Positions 1 through 7,865 of a DNA stretch of 12,500 nucleotides are shown here, piece by piece. Numbering within the stretch: the stretch's first letter is position 1; the number at the start of each line of letters is the position of its first letter. Both the position numbers and the translations under genes were made by a program. The notes beneath the pieces were generated by a model. That model was not told the DNA's origin and made no database searches. It saw nothing but the letters and a program-made list of their open reading frames with translations. This DNA is from Neocallimastix lanati (nom. inval.) (lineage: Eukaryota > Neocallimastigomycota > Neocallimastigomycetes > Neocallimastigales > Neocallimastigaceae): the NCBI GenBank assembly GCA_016946835.1, contig JACVTC010000066.1, positions 440,001 through 452,500 on the forward strand, in the 5' to 3' direction.

Positions 1-393
1 ATTTAGATTTTAGTTTTAATTTCTATTTTTAAATATTTTAATTTATTTTATTATTTTATTTATTATTTTATTATTTTTATTATTATTATTATAATTATTA
101 TTATTATATTTAAATATAAATTCTTCAATTCTTTCTTCTTAATTTTTTTTTTTTTTTTGTTTTGTTTTTTTGTTATTTTTTTTTTTTTTTTTTTTTTTGT
201 TTTTTTTTTTTGTTTTGTTTTGTTTTATATTTAGAAAAAAAAAAAATTTTTTTTATAATATTTACTAATAATTAAAGAAAATAAAAAAAAAAAAAAAATG
301 ATTATATATATTAAAAAAAAAGAAGAATTTATATCGGGAATTCAAAAGAGAAATAAATATTTAGATAATAATTATTGTTATAATTAATTATTG

Positions 394-417
394 TTTTTTT
401 TTTTTAAAAAAAAAAAA
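394..417. repeat. T12A12 perfect palindrome
   Basis: Twelve T followed directly by twelve A, a perfect inverted repeat with no loop. It belongs to a recurring class in this flank: T14A18 at 1179-1210, T7A18 at 1285-1309 and T16A15 at 1408-1438. Confidence 0.9.
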
Positions 418-1178
418 TAAAATAAAAAAATGAAGGTTTTTATATTTTTATATTATAAAATATATATATATAATATATATAATGAAAAAAAAAATAATAA
501 TAATACTAAATGAATTTTTGATTGATTAATTTTTTTCTTCCTTAATAATATATCTATTTTATCTTTTGATATTTATTCCCATAAATATATTTTTTTTGTT
601 ATATTTTTTTTTTGTTATTTATTTTTTAGATTGTATTGTTATATTTTTTTGTTGTTGTTGATGTGTTTTTATATTTATTTTTTATTCTTTTTTTTTTTTT
701 TTTTTTTTGTTTTGTGTTTTGTTTTATTTTATTTTTGTATTTTGATTATATATATATATATTTTTTCTCCAAAAATAAAAAAAAAAAAAGTTAAAAATAA
801 CAAGAGAGAAAAAAATATATAATAATATAATTAAAAAAAAAAAAAAAAAAATAAAGAATATTTATAAAAATAATTATTTTTCTTTTATTTTTTTTTTTTT
901 TTTTTTTTTTTATTTTTGTATTTCATATATATATACTATTTGTTTATTATTGTATATAATTATAACTAAAATCTTTTTTTTTTATGTTTTTGTTTCGTTT
1001 TTTTTTTTTTTTTTTTTTTTTTTTGTATTATATTTTTGGTTTTTGCTTAATATTTTCGTTAAATATATTATATATTATTTTTTTTTTTATGTATTCTTTC
1101 TTTTTTAAAAAAAACTTTAAAATTTTTACATTTTTTTTTTTAAAAAAAATATATATATCTATATAAATAGTAAAATTA

Positions 1179-1210
<32 letters not shown>
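1179..1210. repeat. T14A18 tract junction
   Basis: A run of 14 T directly abuts a run of 18 A, giving a 28-base perfect palindrome. Such rigid tracts are generally poor nucleosome substrates; any function here is inference. Confidence 0.88.
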
Positions 1211-1407
1211 TAAGATTAAAAATAGTTGATTCTTAAATATTAATGTTTAGTATTAGTATTAGTTTATATAGACACATATATATATTTTTTTAAAAAAAAA
1301 AAAAAAAAATAAAAATAATTAATTCTTAATTTAAACTTTCTTTTTTTCTTCATTTACTGTACTGATTATTATTTATATATTACGTTGTAATGGTGTAACA
1401 CATTCCA

Positions 1408-1438
<31 letters not shown>
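1408..1438. repeat. T16A15 tract junction
   Basis: A run of 16 T is followed at once by 15 A. It lies about 100 bases beyond the stop codon of the minus-strand gene and is the closest of the four T/A junctions to it. As minus-strand RNA it would also read U then A, so it could fold back on itself; a role in transcript end formation is only a guess. Confidence 0.88.
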
Positions 1439-1528
1439 TATTGATAAGTTAAAGTAAACTTTGTTATTAAAATTCTATATAATTCATTGGGGAAGAAGAT
1501 GATAGATAGATAGAAAAAAAAATAAAGA

Positions 1529-1539
1529 TTTATTTTATT
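1529..1539 (-). promoter_or_regulatory. Possible AATAAA polyadenylation hexamers
   Basis: Read on the minus strand, two overlapping AATAAA hexamers occur 6 to 16 bases past the TAA stop of the scaffold gene. The match to the canonical eukaryotic signal is exact. In DNA this AT-rich the hexamer is expected by chance very often, so it is only a weak indication of where the transcript ends. Confidence 0.25.
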
Positions 1540-1544
1540 TATAT

Positions 1545-4500
1545 TTATACAGAGGGTTGTACTTCAATATTAGCATTTGCTATTTCAACATCAACCCCTT
1601 GTACACCTTGAACACCTTGTACTATTTGAACAGGTTTTGGAGTTGGTGAGGCAACTCTCTTTGGTCCCATCATATTATGATGAGCTATTGGATTACCATT
1701 ATTTTTTATTTTTTGTGCATAAATACCTGGAGAAGAAGTAGCAGAGAGAGGTGGAGTCATACTTTGAGCAGTAAGAGATGGACTATTCATTTTCATTTGT
1801 TGTTGTTGCTGTTGTTGTTGAAGCATTTTCATTTGTTGCATTTGCATTTGCATTTGTAATTGCATTTGTTGCTGTTGTTGTTGTTGCTTCTTCATTAAGG
1901 AGGCACCATTTCCTCCTTCCATTAAAACTGGAGTAGAATTTGCAGAAGAAGAAACACTAGCAACACTAGATTTCTTTTGTGAAAGATTAATTGGTTTAGT
2001 GGCTGGACTACCCATAGTAACAGCAGAAGCTTGAGTAGCCATAACGGCTGGACTACCCATACCCATAGAGGATGGATTGACATTAGCATTATTAACATTA
2101 GCATTACCATTATCATTAGAATAGTTTTGATTAATGAAAGCTTTAGCTCTCTTAAGTTCTTCTCTTAACTTCATAATTTCATTTTCCATAGCATGACGTT
2201 CACGTAAAAGTTTTTGTTGACTTAGAACTAAATCTTGAATCTTAGTGTAAGCTTGAGCGGATAAATTATCAAATTGTACTTGTTTATCATCACTCATCTT
2301 CATTAATTCTTTATTCTTTTCAAGGAGGGCATCTCTTTCTTCAGCTGTTTTTTGATAACTTTCTTGAGCAGATTTTAATTCATCAGAAAGTTTTTGAGAA
2401 CTGATACGATATTTATTAACTTCTTCTTGAAGTGATTCAATGGTAGCATTCTTTTCAGTGGAAGCAGCATTTAATTCTTCAACTAAAGCTTCATATTCCT
2501 TAGTTGCTTCTGGATCTGTTTGAATACCAGTATGATGAAGATGAGGTTTACGAGTTTGAATTTGAACATGTCTACGTCTTGGTCTTGGTTGATTTTGTGG
2601 ATATGGTTTTGGAGGTTGACCATCTTGTGGATGATGTTTATGATAAGATGGAAGATTTTTCATATTCACACTCATAGAGATTGGTCTTTGACTTGGATCT
2701 CTCTTACCTCTACCACCTCTACCAGAATTTCTTGGTGGACCATTTCTAGCTTGTGGTGGAACATTAGATCTTCTACGATCTCCTCTGTCATGAGGTGGTG
2801 GTGGTGGCATTTGTTGTGATTTTTGTTGTTTCTTTTGTTGTTCTTCTTCTTCTAACTGTTGTAATTCTTTAGCAGCTTCTTCTAATTCAGCTTCCTCAGA
2901 AGTATACGTAATTTCAATAGTAGACATTTCTGGTGGTGGTAAAGAAACCATATTATAAGTAGTTTGAGTTTCATTTTTACTATCTTCATCCTTTAATTTA
3001 CTCTTATGAATAATATGCTTTTGACCATTCTTACCGGTAACTGTCGTTTTATTTTGACCTTGACCTTGACCTTGAGGACCTTGTTTAGATGGTGGAAGAG
3101 AACCTTGAGCTCCTTGTTGTGGCATAGGTTGTGGAGCATTCGTATTTGGCATATCTTCCATATTTTGCATTTGAGGTTGTGGTTGAGGATTAATTTGTTC
3201 TTCATCTTCATCCTCTTCATTATCATCAATATAAGCTTCATTTTCATAATCTGAATCTTCATAATAATAATCAGAATCAGAAATTTCACCAACTTCTTCA
3301 CAAAATTGTACCGTTTTGTTTGTACGAGCCTTTGGAATTGGTTCATTAATAAAGGAATAATCTTCTGGACGCATTTCAGCGTTAATTCTAGTATTACGAA
3401 TGACCTCACTATCTTCTTCAGAGAAGTAATCATCGTCATCATCTGAAAAGAAATCTTCATCTCCTTCTATTTCTTCTTCTTCCTCTTCACCATGATCTGA
3501 AATAATTTCACCATTTTCTGTAATACCAAAAGCTAATTCATCCATACGTTGTTGTACCTCATAGGGTTCCATACCTTGTTGATTAATAAGGAAATGACTT
3601 ATAACCATAGAGGAAGTACGTGGAGGATGACGACTATTTCTTTTTCTTTCTTCGCCATTACCATTATCATTACCATTACCATTGACATTGGCATTACCAC
3701 TAGTATTAACATTATTATTATTAGCATTAGACATACCGTTCATATCACTCATAGGTTGTGGTGGTGGTGGCATGAAAGGAGCTGGTTGAATTGGCACTGG
3801 AGCTTGTGGATAGTCTATGTCATCATCTTCTAATTGTTGTTGTTGAAGGAAGGCACTTTGAGTTTGAATTAAAGATTTTCTTTGATTTTGATGAAAATCT
3901 GATGGATATCCCATCATACTCATTTTCTTTTGATTTTCTTGTTCCGTAATTTGTTGTATTTGTCTCATATATTGCTTCATTTGATTTGACGTTTTAAGTG
4001 ACTCTTCTAAAATTTGAGAATCCGTCTTCTTTCTTCTATTTTGATTTTGACTTGGTATGTGTTGATGTTGTGATGGTGGTGATGGCATCATCATACGATT
4101 TTCTTCTGGAGACAATGGATTTATATTCATATTCATATTCATTTGACCATTCATAGACATACCATTTGGACTTGGACCGTTACCAGGGCCATTATTCATA
4201 TTATTTGGAGAAGGACTATATATACCATTACCATTATTTTCATTTTCACCCATTAAAGGAATATGTTTTGGACGATTAGCCATATCATTATTATTTTTAG
4301 ATTTATCTTTTTTATTTTGTTTCTTAAAACTGAAAATAGAATTCTTCTTTTTCTTTTGACTATTGGCTGGTGGTTCTTCCGGTCCTGTACGACGTAAAAA
4401 TTCAGCCAAAGCTTCAGTTTCAGTTGGCTTTCTTCTTGGTACAACATCATCTAATAATTCTTCATCAGAAGAAAGATCTAAATCAACCCCATTGAATTGT

Positions 4501-4754
4501 CCTGCATTAAAACCTGGACCCATACCATTATTAAAACCATGTGGAGAATTCATATATTGTTGTTGTTGTTGCATTAACTGCTGTTGTTGCATAAATTGTT
4601 GTTGTTGTTGTAACATTTGTTGTTGACGTATAAAATTGGGATCATTTAATAATTCTGGAGGAATATTTGCAGGTGAACCTGTCCTTTCAAAATTTTTTTG
4701 TAATGGACTGTCAAAATTTCTTATTAATTGTTCTTGACCTTGATTCGTTATCAT
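1545..4754 (-). CDS. Large disordered coiled-coil scaffold-like protein, 1069 aa
   Basis: Function unknown; I recognise no enzymatic domain. The reading frame is uninterrupted for 1069 codons. The ATG at 4754-4752 is the first after an in-frame TAA at 4766-4764 and has A at -3; the stop is TAA at 1547-1545. Order of parts: poly-Q/M (residues 44-66); acidic DLDLSSDEELLDD (91-103); KPTETEALAEFLRRTGP (109-125); Lys-rich patch (134-152); Asn/Gly/Met/Pro region (155-240); Pro-rich (319-335); Asn/Gly run (343-367); Glu/Asp run (423-449); second acidic and Tyr-rich block (485-519); Gln/Pro segment; Glu/Gln helix (618-648); Arg/Gly/Pro region with GRGGRG (660-730); long heptad-like coiled coil (about 750-873); Ser/Thr/Asn linker; poly-Q/M (957-986); QGVQGVQGV near the C-terminus. 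There is one cysteine (485) and no tryptophan. TQT/IQT motifs at 296-298, 596-598, 732-734 and 744-746 and KTVQF at 480-484 suggest LC8 and PP1 docking (inference). No signal peptide or membrane segment is seen. A cytoplasmic or nuclear scaffold is the likeliest reading. Confidence 0.92.
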   Translation of the reverse strand: MITNQGQEQLIRNFDSPLQKNFERTGSPANIPPELLNDPNFIRQQQMLQQQQQFMQQQQLMQQQQQYMNSPHGFNNGMGPGFNAGQFNGVDLDLSSDEELLDDVVPRRKPTETEALAEFLRRTGPEEPPANSQKKKKNSIFSFKKQNKKDKSKNNNDMANRPKHIPLMGENENNGNGIYSPSPNNMNNGPGNGPSPNGMSMNGQMNMNMNINPLSPEENRMMMPSPPSQHQHIPSQNQNRRKKTDSQILEESLKTSNQMKQYMRQIQQITEQENQKKMSMMGYPSDFHQNQRKSLIQTQSAFLQQQQLEDDDIDYPQAPVPIQPAPFMPPPPQPMSDMNGMSNANNNNVNTSGNANVNGNGNDNGNGEERKRNSRHPPRTSSMVISHFLINQQGMEPYEVQQRMDELAFGITENGEIISDHGEEEEEEIEGDEDFFSDDDDDYFSEEDSEVIRNTRINAEMRPEDYSFINEPIPKARTNKTVQFCEEVGEISDSDYYYEDSDYENEAYIDDNEEDEDEEQINPQPQPQMQNMEDMPNTNAPQPMPQQGAQGSLPPSKQGPQGQGQGQNKTTVTGKNGQKHIIHKSKLKDEDSKNETQTTYNMVSLPPPEMSTIEITYTSEEAELEEAAKELQQLEEEEQQKKQQKSQQMPPPPPHDRGDRRRSNVPPQARNGPPRNSGRGGRGKRDPSQRPISMSVNMKNLPSYHKHHPQDGQPPKPYPQNQPRPRRRHVQIQTRKPHLHHTGIQTDPEATKEYEALVEELNAASTEKNATIESLQEEVNKYRISSQKLSDELKSAQESYQKTAEERDALLEKNKELMKMSDDKQVQFDNLSAQAYTKIQDLVLSQQKLLRERHAMENEIMKLREELKRAKAFINQNYSNDNGNANVNNANVNPSSMGMGSPAVMATQASAVTMGSPATKPINLSQKKSSVASVSSSANSTPVLMEGGNGASLMKKQQQQQQQMQLQMQMQMQQMKMLQQQQQQQQMKMNSPSLTAQSMTPPLSATSSPGIYAQKIKNNGNPIAHHNMMGPKRVASPTPKPVQIVQGVQGVQGVDVEIANANIEVQPSV
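1797..1886 (-). repeat. C-terminal poly-Q/M coding repeat (residues 957-986)
   Basis: Two blocks of seven or more glutamines, separated by a Gln-Met alternation, are encoded by CAA mixed with CAG and ATG codons. The mixed codons make the tract less prone to pure trinucleotide slippage and argue that the amino acid run itself is kept. Length variation between strains is likely. Confidence 0.9.
4557..4625 (-). repeat. N-terminal poly-Q coding repeat (residues 44-66)
   Basis: Four runs of three to five glutamines are separated by Met, Leu or Phe. Codons are mostly CAA with some CAG. The hydrophobic spacing every five or six residues is compatible with an amphipathic or coiled-coil-forming Q-rich segment (inference). 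Confidence 0.9.
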
Positions 4755-4756
4755 TT

Positions 4757-4785
4757 TATTATATTATATTATATTATATTATATA
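4757..4785. repeat. ATATT pentanucleotide microsatellite just upstream of the start codon
   Basis: At least four tandem copies of ATATT plus partial units. The array begins three bases upstream of the gene's ATG, so it occupies the end of the presumed 5' untranslated region. It supplies the in-frame stop (4766-4764) that fixes the start codon. Copy number changes here could alter leader length. Confidence 0.9.
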
Positions 4786-5260
4786 TGATATTTGATTGTA
4801 CAGTATTGTAAGAATTTTTAAAAAGAAATAAAACTGTTTCAAAAAATATTTATTAATAAAGGTTGAATTTATATATATAATAATTTATATCAAAAAAATA
4901 TATATAAATAATAAAAAAAATAAAAATTTAGTATATTATTATATATAGTTTCTTAATTAAATCTATTTTCAAATCATATCTAAATATAAATTAATTTTTA
5001 ATTTTTATTATTTCCTGCTTATATTAATAACAGTTATTTTATTCATATATTATTACAAAATATTATTTTCATAAAAAAATTACTATTATTTATATAAAAA
5101 AAATTATTTTTTAACATTTAATTATATTATAAAATCTATTAAAATATATTGTTTTTTGAATAAAATTATTCTTTTATCAAAATATTTGATATAATCATCC
5201 TAATTCATTATTTTTTTTCTTAATTATTTTTAAATTTTTAATTTGATTATTTTTGTTGTT

Positions 5261-5347
5261 TAACTATCTTTTGATAATAATACTAAATTTAACTATCTTT
5301 TGATAATAATACTAAATTTAACTGTCTTTTGATAATAATACTATGAA
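5261..5347. repeat. Three tandem copies of a 29-bp unit
   Basis: Units start at 5261, 5290 and 5319 with TAACTATCTTTTGATAATAA. The first two are identical; the third has an A-to-G change (TAACTGTC) and a divergent last few bases. Unlike the surrounding AT-only arrays, the unit has distinct non-repetitive content (CTATCTTTTGATAATAATAC), including a GATAA box in every copy. Confidence 0.93.
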
Positions 5348-5615
5348 TTATAAAAAAATATTTTTTCTATTTTTTTTTTATTGTTTCTTAAATCTTTATT
5401 TATTTTGATATTAACAAATAGAAAATAATGTTTTTTTTTTTCTCAAAATATGAATAAAAATATAAAATAGTAATATTTACTTGTATTTTAAATTAATTTA
5501 TTATAAAAAATATATATTCTTTTTTTTTCTATTATTTTGTTTTTAAGTCTATTATCTACTATTTGATATATATATAAAAAATAAATATATAAAAAGTTTT
5601 TGTTATTAAGTTTAG

Positions 5616-5663
5616 AATTAATATATTTTAATATTTTTTTTATAATTAATATATTTTAATATT
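5616..5663. repeat. 20-bp direct repeat, period 28
   Basis: AATTAATATATTTTAATATT occurs at 5616-5635 and again at 5644-5663, separated by eight T-rich bases. This looks like a simple local duplication. Confidence 0.85.
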
Positions 5664-5741
5664 CTTTTTTTATCTATTAATTTATTAGTGTGTGAATTGT
5701 CTGTATTTTAAAATTATTTTCTTTTTTTTCATTTATTTAAT

Positions 5742-5775
5742 GAGAAATAATAGTAAAACAATAATATTATTTCTC
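5742..5775. repeat. 11-bp perfect inverted repeat, 12-base loop
   Basis: GAGAAATAATA at 5742-5752 is the exact reverse complement of TATTATTTCTC at 5765-5775. The arms include three G/C positions, which makes the match less trivial than the usual AT palindromes in this DNA. A role as a terminator or attachment site is not supported by anything nearby. Confidence 0.8.
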
Positions 5776-6437
5776 CAATAATATAAAATATTAAAACATA
5801 TATTAGCACACCCTAATTTAATTTAATAAATAAATTAAAAAATATTTATATAATAATTATAAAAATATATATATTAATCTGTTATTGTTATATTATAGTC
5901 ATTATAGGTGTAATTACTTTTTGTTTTATAAATTATTGTTTTTTTTTTTTTTTTTTGAATAAATCTTATAGTTTTTAATTTTTTAGAATAAAAAGAAGAA
6001 ATATAATAATAATAATTGTAAAAGTTTTATTAAAAAATAAATAAATCTATAATTAAAAAGTTTTTTTATTAAATAAAGTATTATTATTATTATTATTGTT
6101 TCTTCTTTTATTACTTTATTTTATTTTATTTTTTATTTATTTATTAATTAAATTTCGATTGATTATTAAATTAAAAAGAAAGAAACTAAAGAATAAATAA
6201 AAAAGAAAAGAAAAATTTAGTTTTAAACATAATATAAAAAAAAAAATATTAAAACAAAACAAAAAAAAATTAATATAGAAAAACAATGAATAATATATTA
6301 AATTATATTGTATTGTATTTTTATTGAGTAATAGTATTAAATAAATTAATATATTAACAATATATTCCATAGTAATCAAAAATAAAAAAATATTTAAAAA
6401 AAATTTTTTTATTTAAAATAATTTATTAAATATTATT

Positions 6438-6722
6438 TAAATAATAAATAATAAATAATAATAAATAATAAATAATAAATAATAAATAATAAATAATAAA
6501 TAATAAATAATAAATAATAAATAATAAATAATAAATAATAAATAATAAATAATAAATAATAAATAATAAATAATAAATAATAAATAATAAATAATAAATA
6601 ATAAATAAGTAATAATAAATAATAAAAAGAGTATTTATTAATACTTAATAAATAATAAATAATAAATAATAAATAATAAATAATAAATAATAAATAATTA
6701 AATAATAAATAATTAAATAATA
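6438..6722 (-). repeat. Left heptamer satellite array (AAATAAT)n
   Basis: Roughly 285 bases of AAATAAT units with few changes, interrupted once at 6601-6647 by a block containing AAGAGTATTTATTAATACTT. AAATAAT is the reverse complement of ATTATTT, the unit of the arrays to the right. The interrupting block is the exact reverse complement of a block found four times in the right array. The left array is therefore an inverted relative, and strand is given as minus to reflect that. The real length may differ because such arrays assemble poorly. Confidence 0.93.
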
Positions 6723-7624
6723 ATAATGAAGATTAAATATTATATTATAAGTTTTATTAATACCAGTTAAATACAAATCACCTTTATTTATTATTATTAT
6801 TAAACTAATGAAAATAAGGATTAATTATAATAAATGTTATATAATGGTTTATATAAATTAAAATTACGATAAAACAATCTTTATTCATAGATTGATTTAT
6901 CCTTTTTATTTTCATAAATTAATATTCATTAATTTGTTATTCTTTCATTATCTATTGAAAATATTATTTGTCTATTTAATAATACTGTTTATAAAACTAT
7001 TAAAACTATTCATTATCATAATTAAGAACCTTTTTTTTTTTTAATTTTTTATTATTATTTTATTTTATTTCTATTATATATATAATTATATATATATATA
7101 TTTTTTGGTAAATCCTGTTGAATCCTGATATTTTTTTAAATAGATTTGCCAATTTTAGTTTTTAAATCAATTTTAATTTTTTTTTTTTACTTTGATTTGT
7201 TCCAGTATTATAGTATTATATAATATTAAAAATAAATAATAATTTATAATTCATGATTATTAATTTTTAATTATTGATTCATCAATAATCCTATTCAGGA
7301 TTTTATTAATTATTTACACATTCTTATTAATTATAATTCTAATTTTATTATGTTCCCTCCTTAATCGCAATCTTTTTTTTTTTTTATATAGAATTATTTA
7401 CTCAATATGCATTTAATAATATCTATTTAATATTTCTTATTAAATATAAATTATGTTACATTAATCATGACAATATTTATAAATAACCATTACACATATA
7501 TTACTTATCAAATAATATATTCATTCTATATATATATTATTATTTATTAATCAATCCTCTTTTTATTATTTAATAAATACTCCTTCTATTATTTAATTCT
7601 CTTAATTAAATAATAAACATTTAT
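6723..7624. other. AT-rich spacer between heptamer arrays
   Basis: No gene is seen. The sequence is less repetitive than its surroundings and contains a few C-bearing words, including AATCCTG twice in tandem (7111 and 7121) and two adjoining hairpins at 7270-7302. A variant of the array punctuation unit (AATAAATACTCC) appears near 7570. Confidence 0.7.
7270..7302. repeat. Two overlapping alternative hairpins
   Basis: ATTATTGAT (7270-7278) and ATCAATAAT (7281-7289) form a perfect 9-bp stem with a two-base gap. AATCCT (7287-7292) and AGGATT (7297-7302) form a 6-bp stem with loop ATTC. They share 7287-7289, so the two stems are mutually exclusive. No function can be assigned. Confidence 0.75.
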
Positions 7625-7865
7625 TATTTATTAATAAATATTATACTTTTTTAATTATTTATTATTTATTATTTATTATTTATTAATAAATACTCTTTTT
7701 ATTATTTATTATTTATTATTTATTAATAAATACTCTTTTTATTCTTTTTATTATTTATTATTTATTAATAAATACTCTTTTATTATTTATTATTTATTAT
7801 TTATTAATAAATACTCTTTTTATTATTTATTATTTATTATTTATTAATAAATACTCTTTGTATTA
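7625..7865 (+). repeat. Middle array: 40-bp minisatellite of punctuated ATTATTT heptamers
   Basis: Five AATAAATACTCTT cores begin at 7685, 7725, 7767, 7806 and 7846, spaced 40, 42, 39 and 40 bases apart. The gaps are filled by ATTATTT heptamers. The only C bases are in the TACTC core. Orientation is the same as the right array and opposite to the left array. Confidence 0.93.

Larger units (their letters stand above)
1..1544. other. Gene-free AT-only flank downstream of the scaffold gene
   Basis: No credible gene is seen on either strand. The stretch is almost entirely A and T, with long homopolymers such as A19 at 833-851, T24 at 888-911 and T27 at 998-1024, G/T-only tracts at about 157-224, and TA dinucleotide runs. 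Short open frames here translate mostly to phenylalanine, lysine and isoleucine runs read off poly-T and poly-A, so they are not listed as genes. The last part (about 1440-1544) should contain the 3' untranslated region of the minus-strand gene. A short GATA repeat lies at 1498-1513. Confidence 0.85.
4786..6430. other. Gene-free upstream flank of the scaffold gene
   Basis: AT-rich spacer with no credible coding frame on either strand. The minus-strand promoter and any 5' leader must lie in its first part, but TATA-like strings are everywhere and none can be singled out. It contains a 29-bp tandem repeat (5261-5347), a 20-bp direct repeat (5616-5663), a hairpin (5742-5775) and an ATT trinucleotide run (6079-6097). 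A lysine/phenylalanine/isoleucine-rich open frame at 6137-6379 on the minus strand has spacer-like composition and is not accepted as a gene. Confidence 0.75.

Noticed and set aside
631-1166. Plus-strand open frames of about 60 codons at 631-822 and 984-1166
   Set aside because: They are poly-Phe/Ile/Lys readings of T and A homopolymers with spacer composition and no sign of coding constraint.
1-1544. Specific TATA boxes and polyadenylation signals in the spacers
   Set aside because: TATAAA and AATAAA occur by chance at very high density in this composition, so none can be singled out; only the pair next to the stop codon is listed, at low confidence.
1677-4626. Several open frames of 60-155 codons overlapping the scaffold gene on both strands (for example 2520-2819 plus, 2993-3460 minus, 4363-4626 plus)
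   Set aside because: They lie wholly inside the 1069-codon frame and their odd content (Trp, Ile, Met or Cys runs) is what the poly-Q, Asn-rich and Pro-rich codons give when read in another frame or strand.
6137-6379. Minus-strand open frame of 80 codons
   Set aside because: It is Phe/Leu/Ile/Asn-rich with the same AT-only composition as the surroundings, and it lies in spacer rather than in a GC-richer island; apparent membrane segments are an artefact of T-rich DNA.
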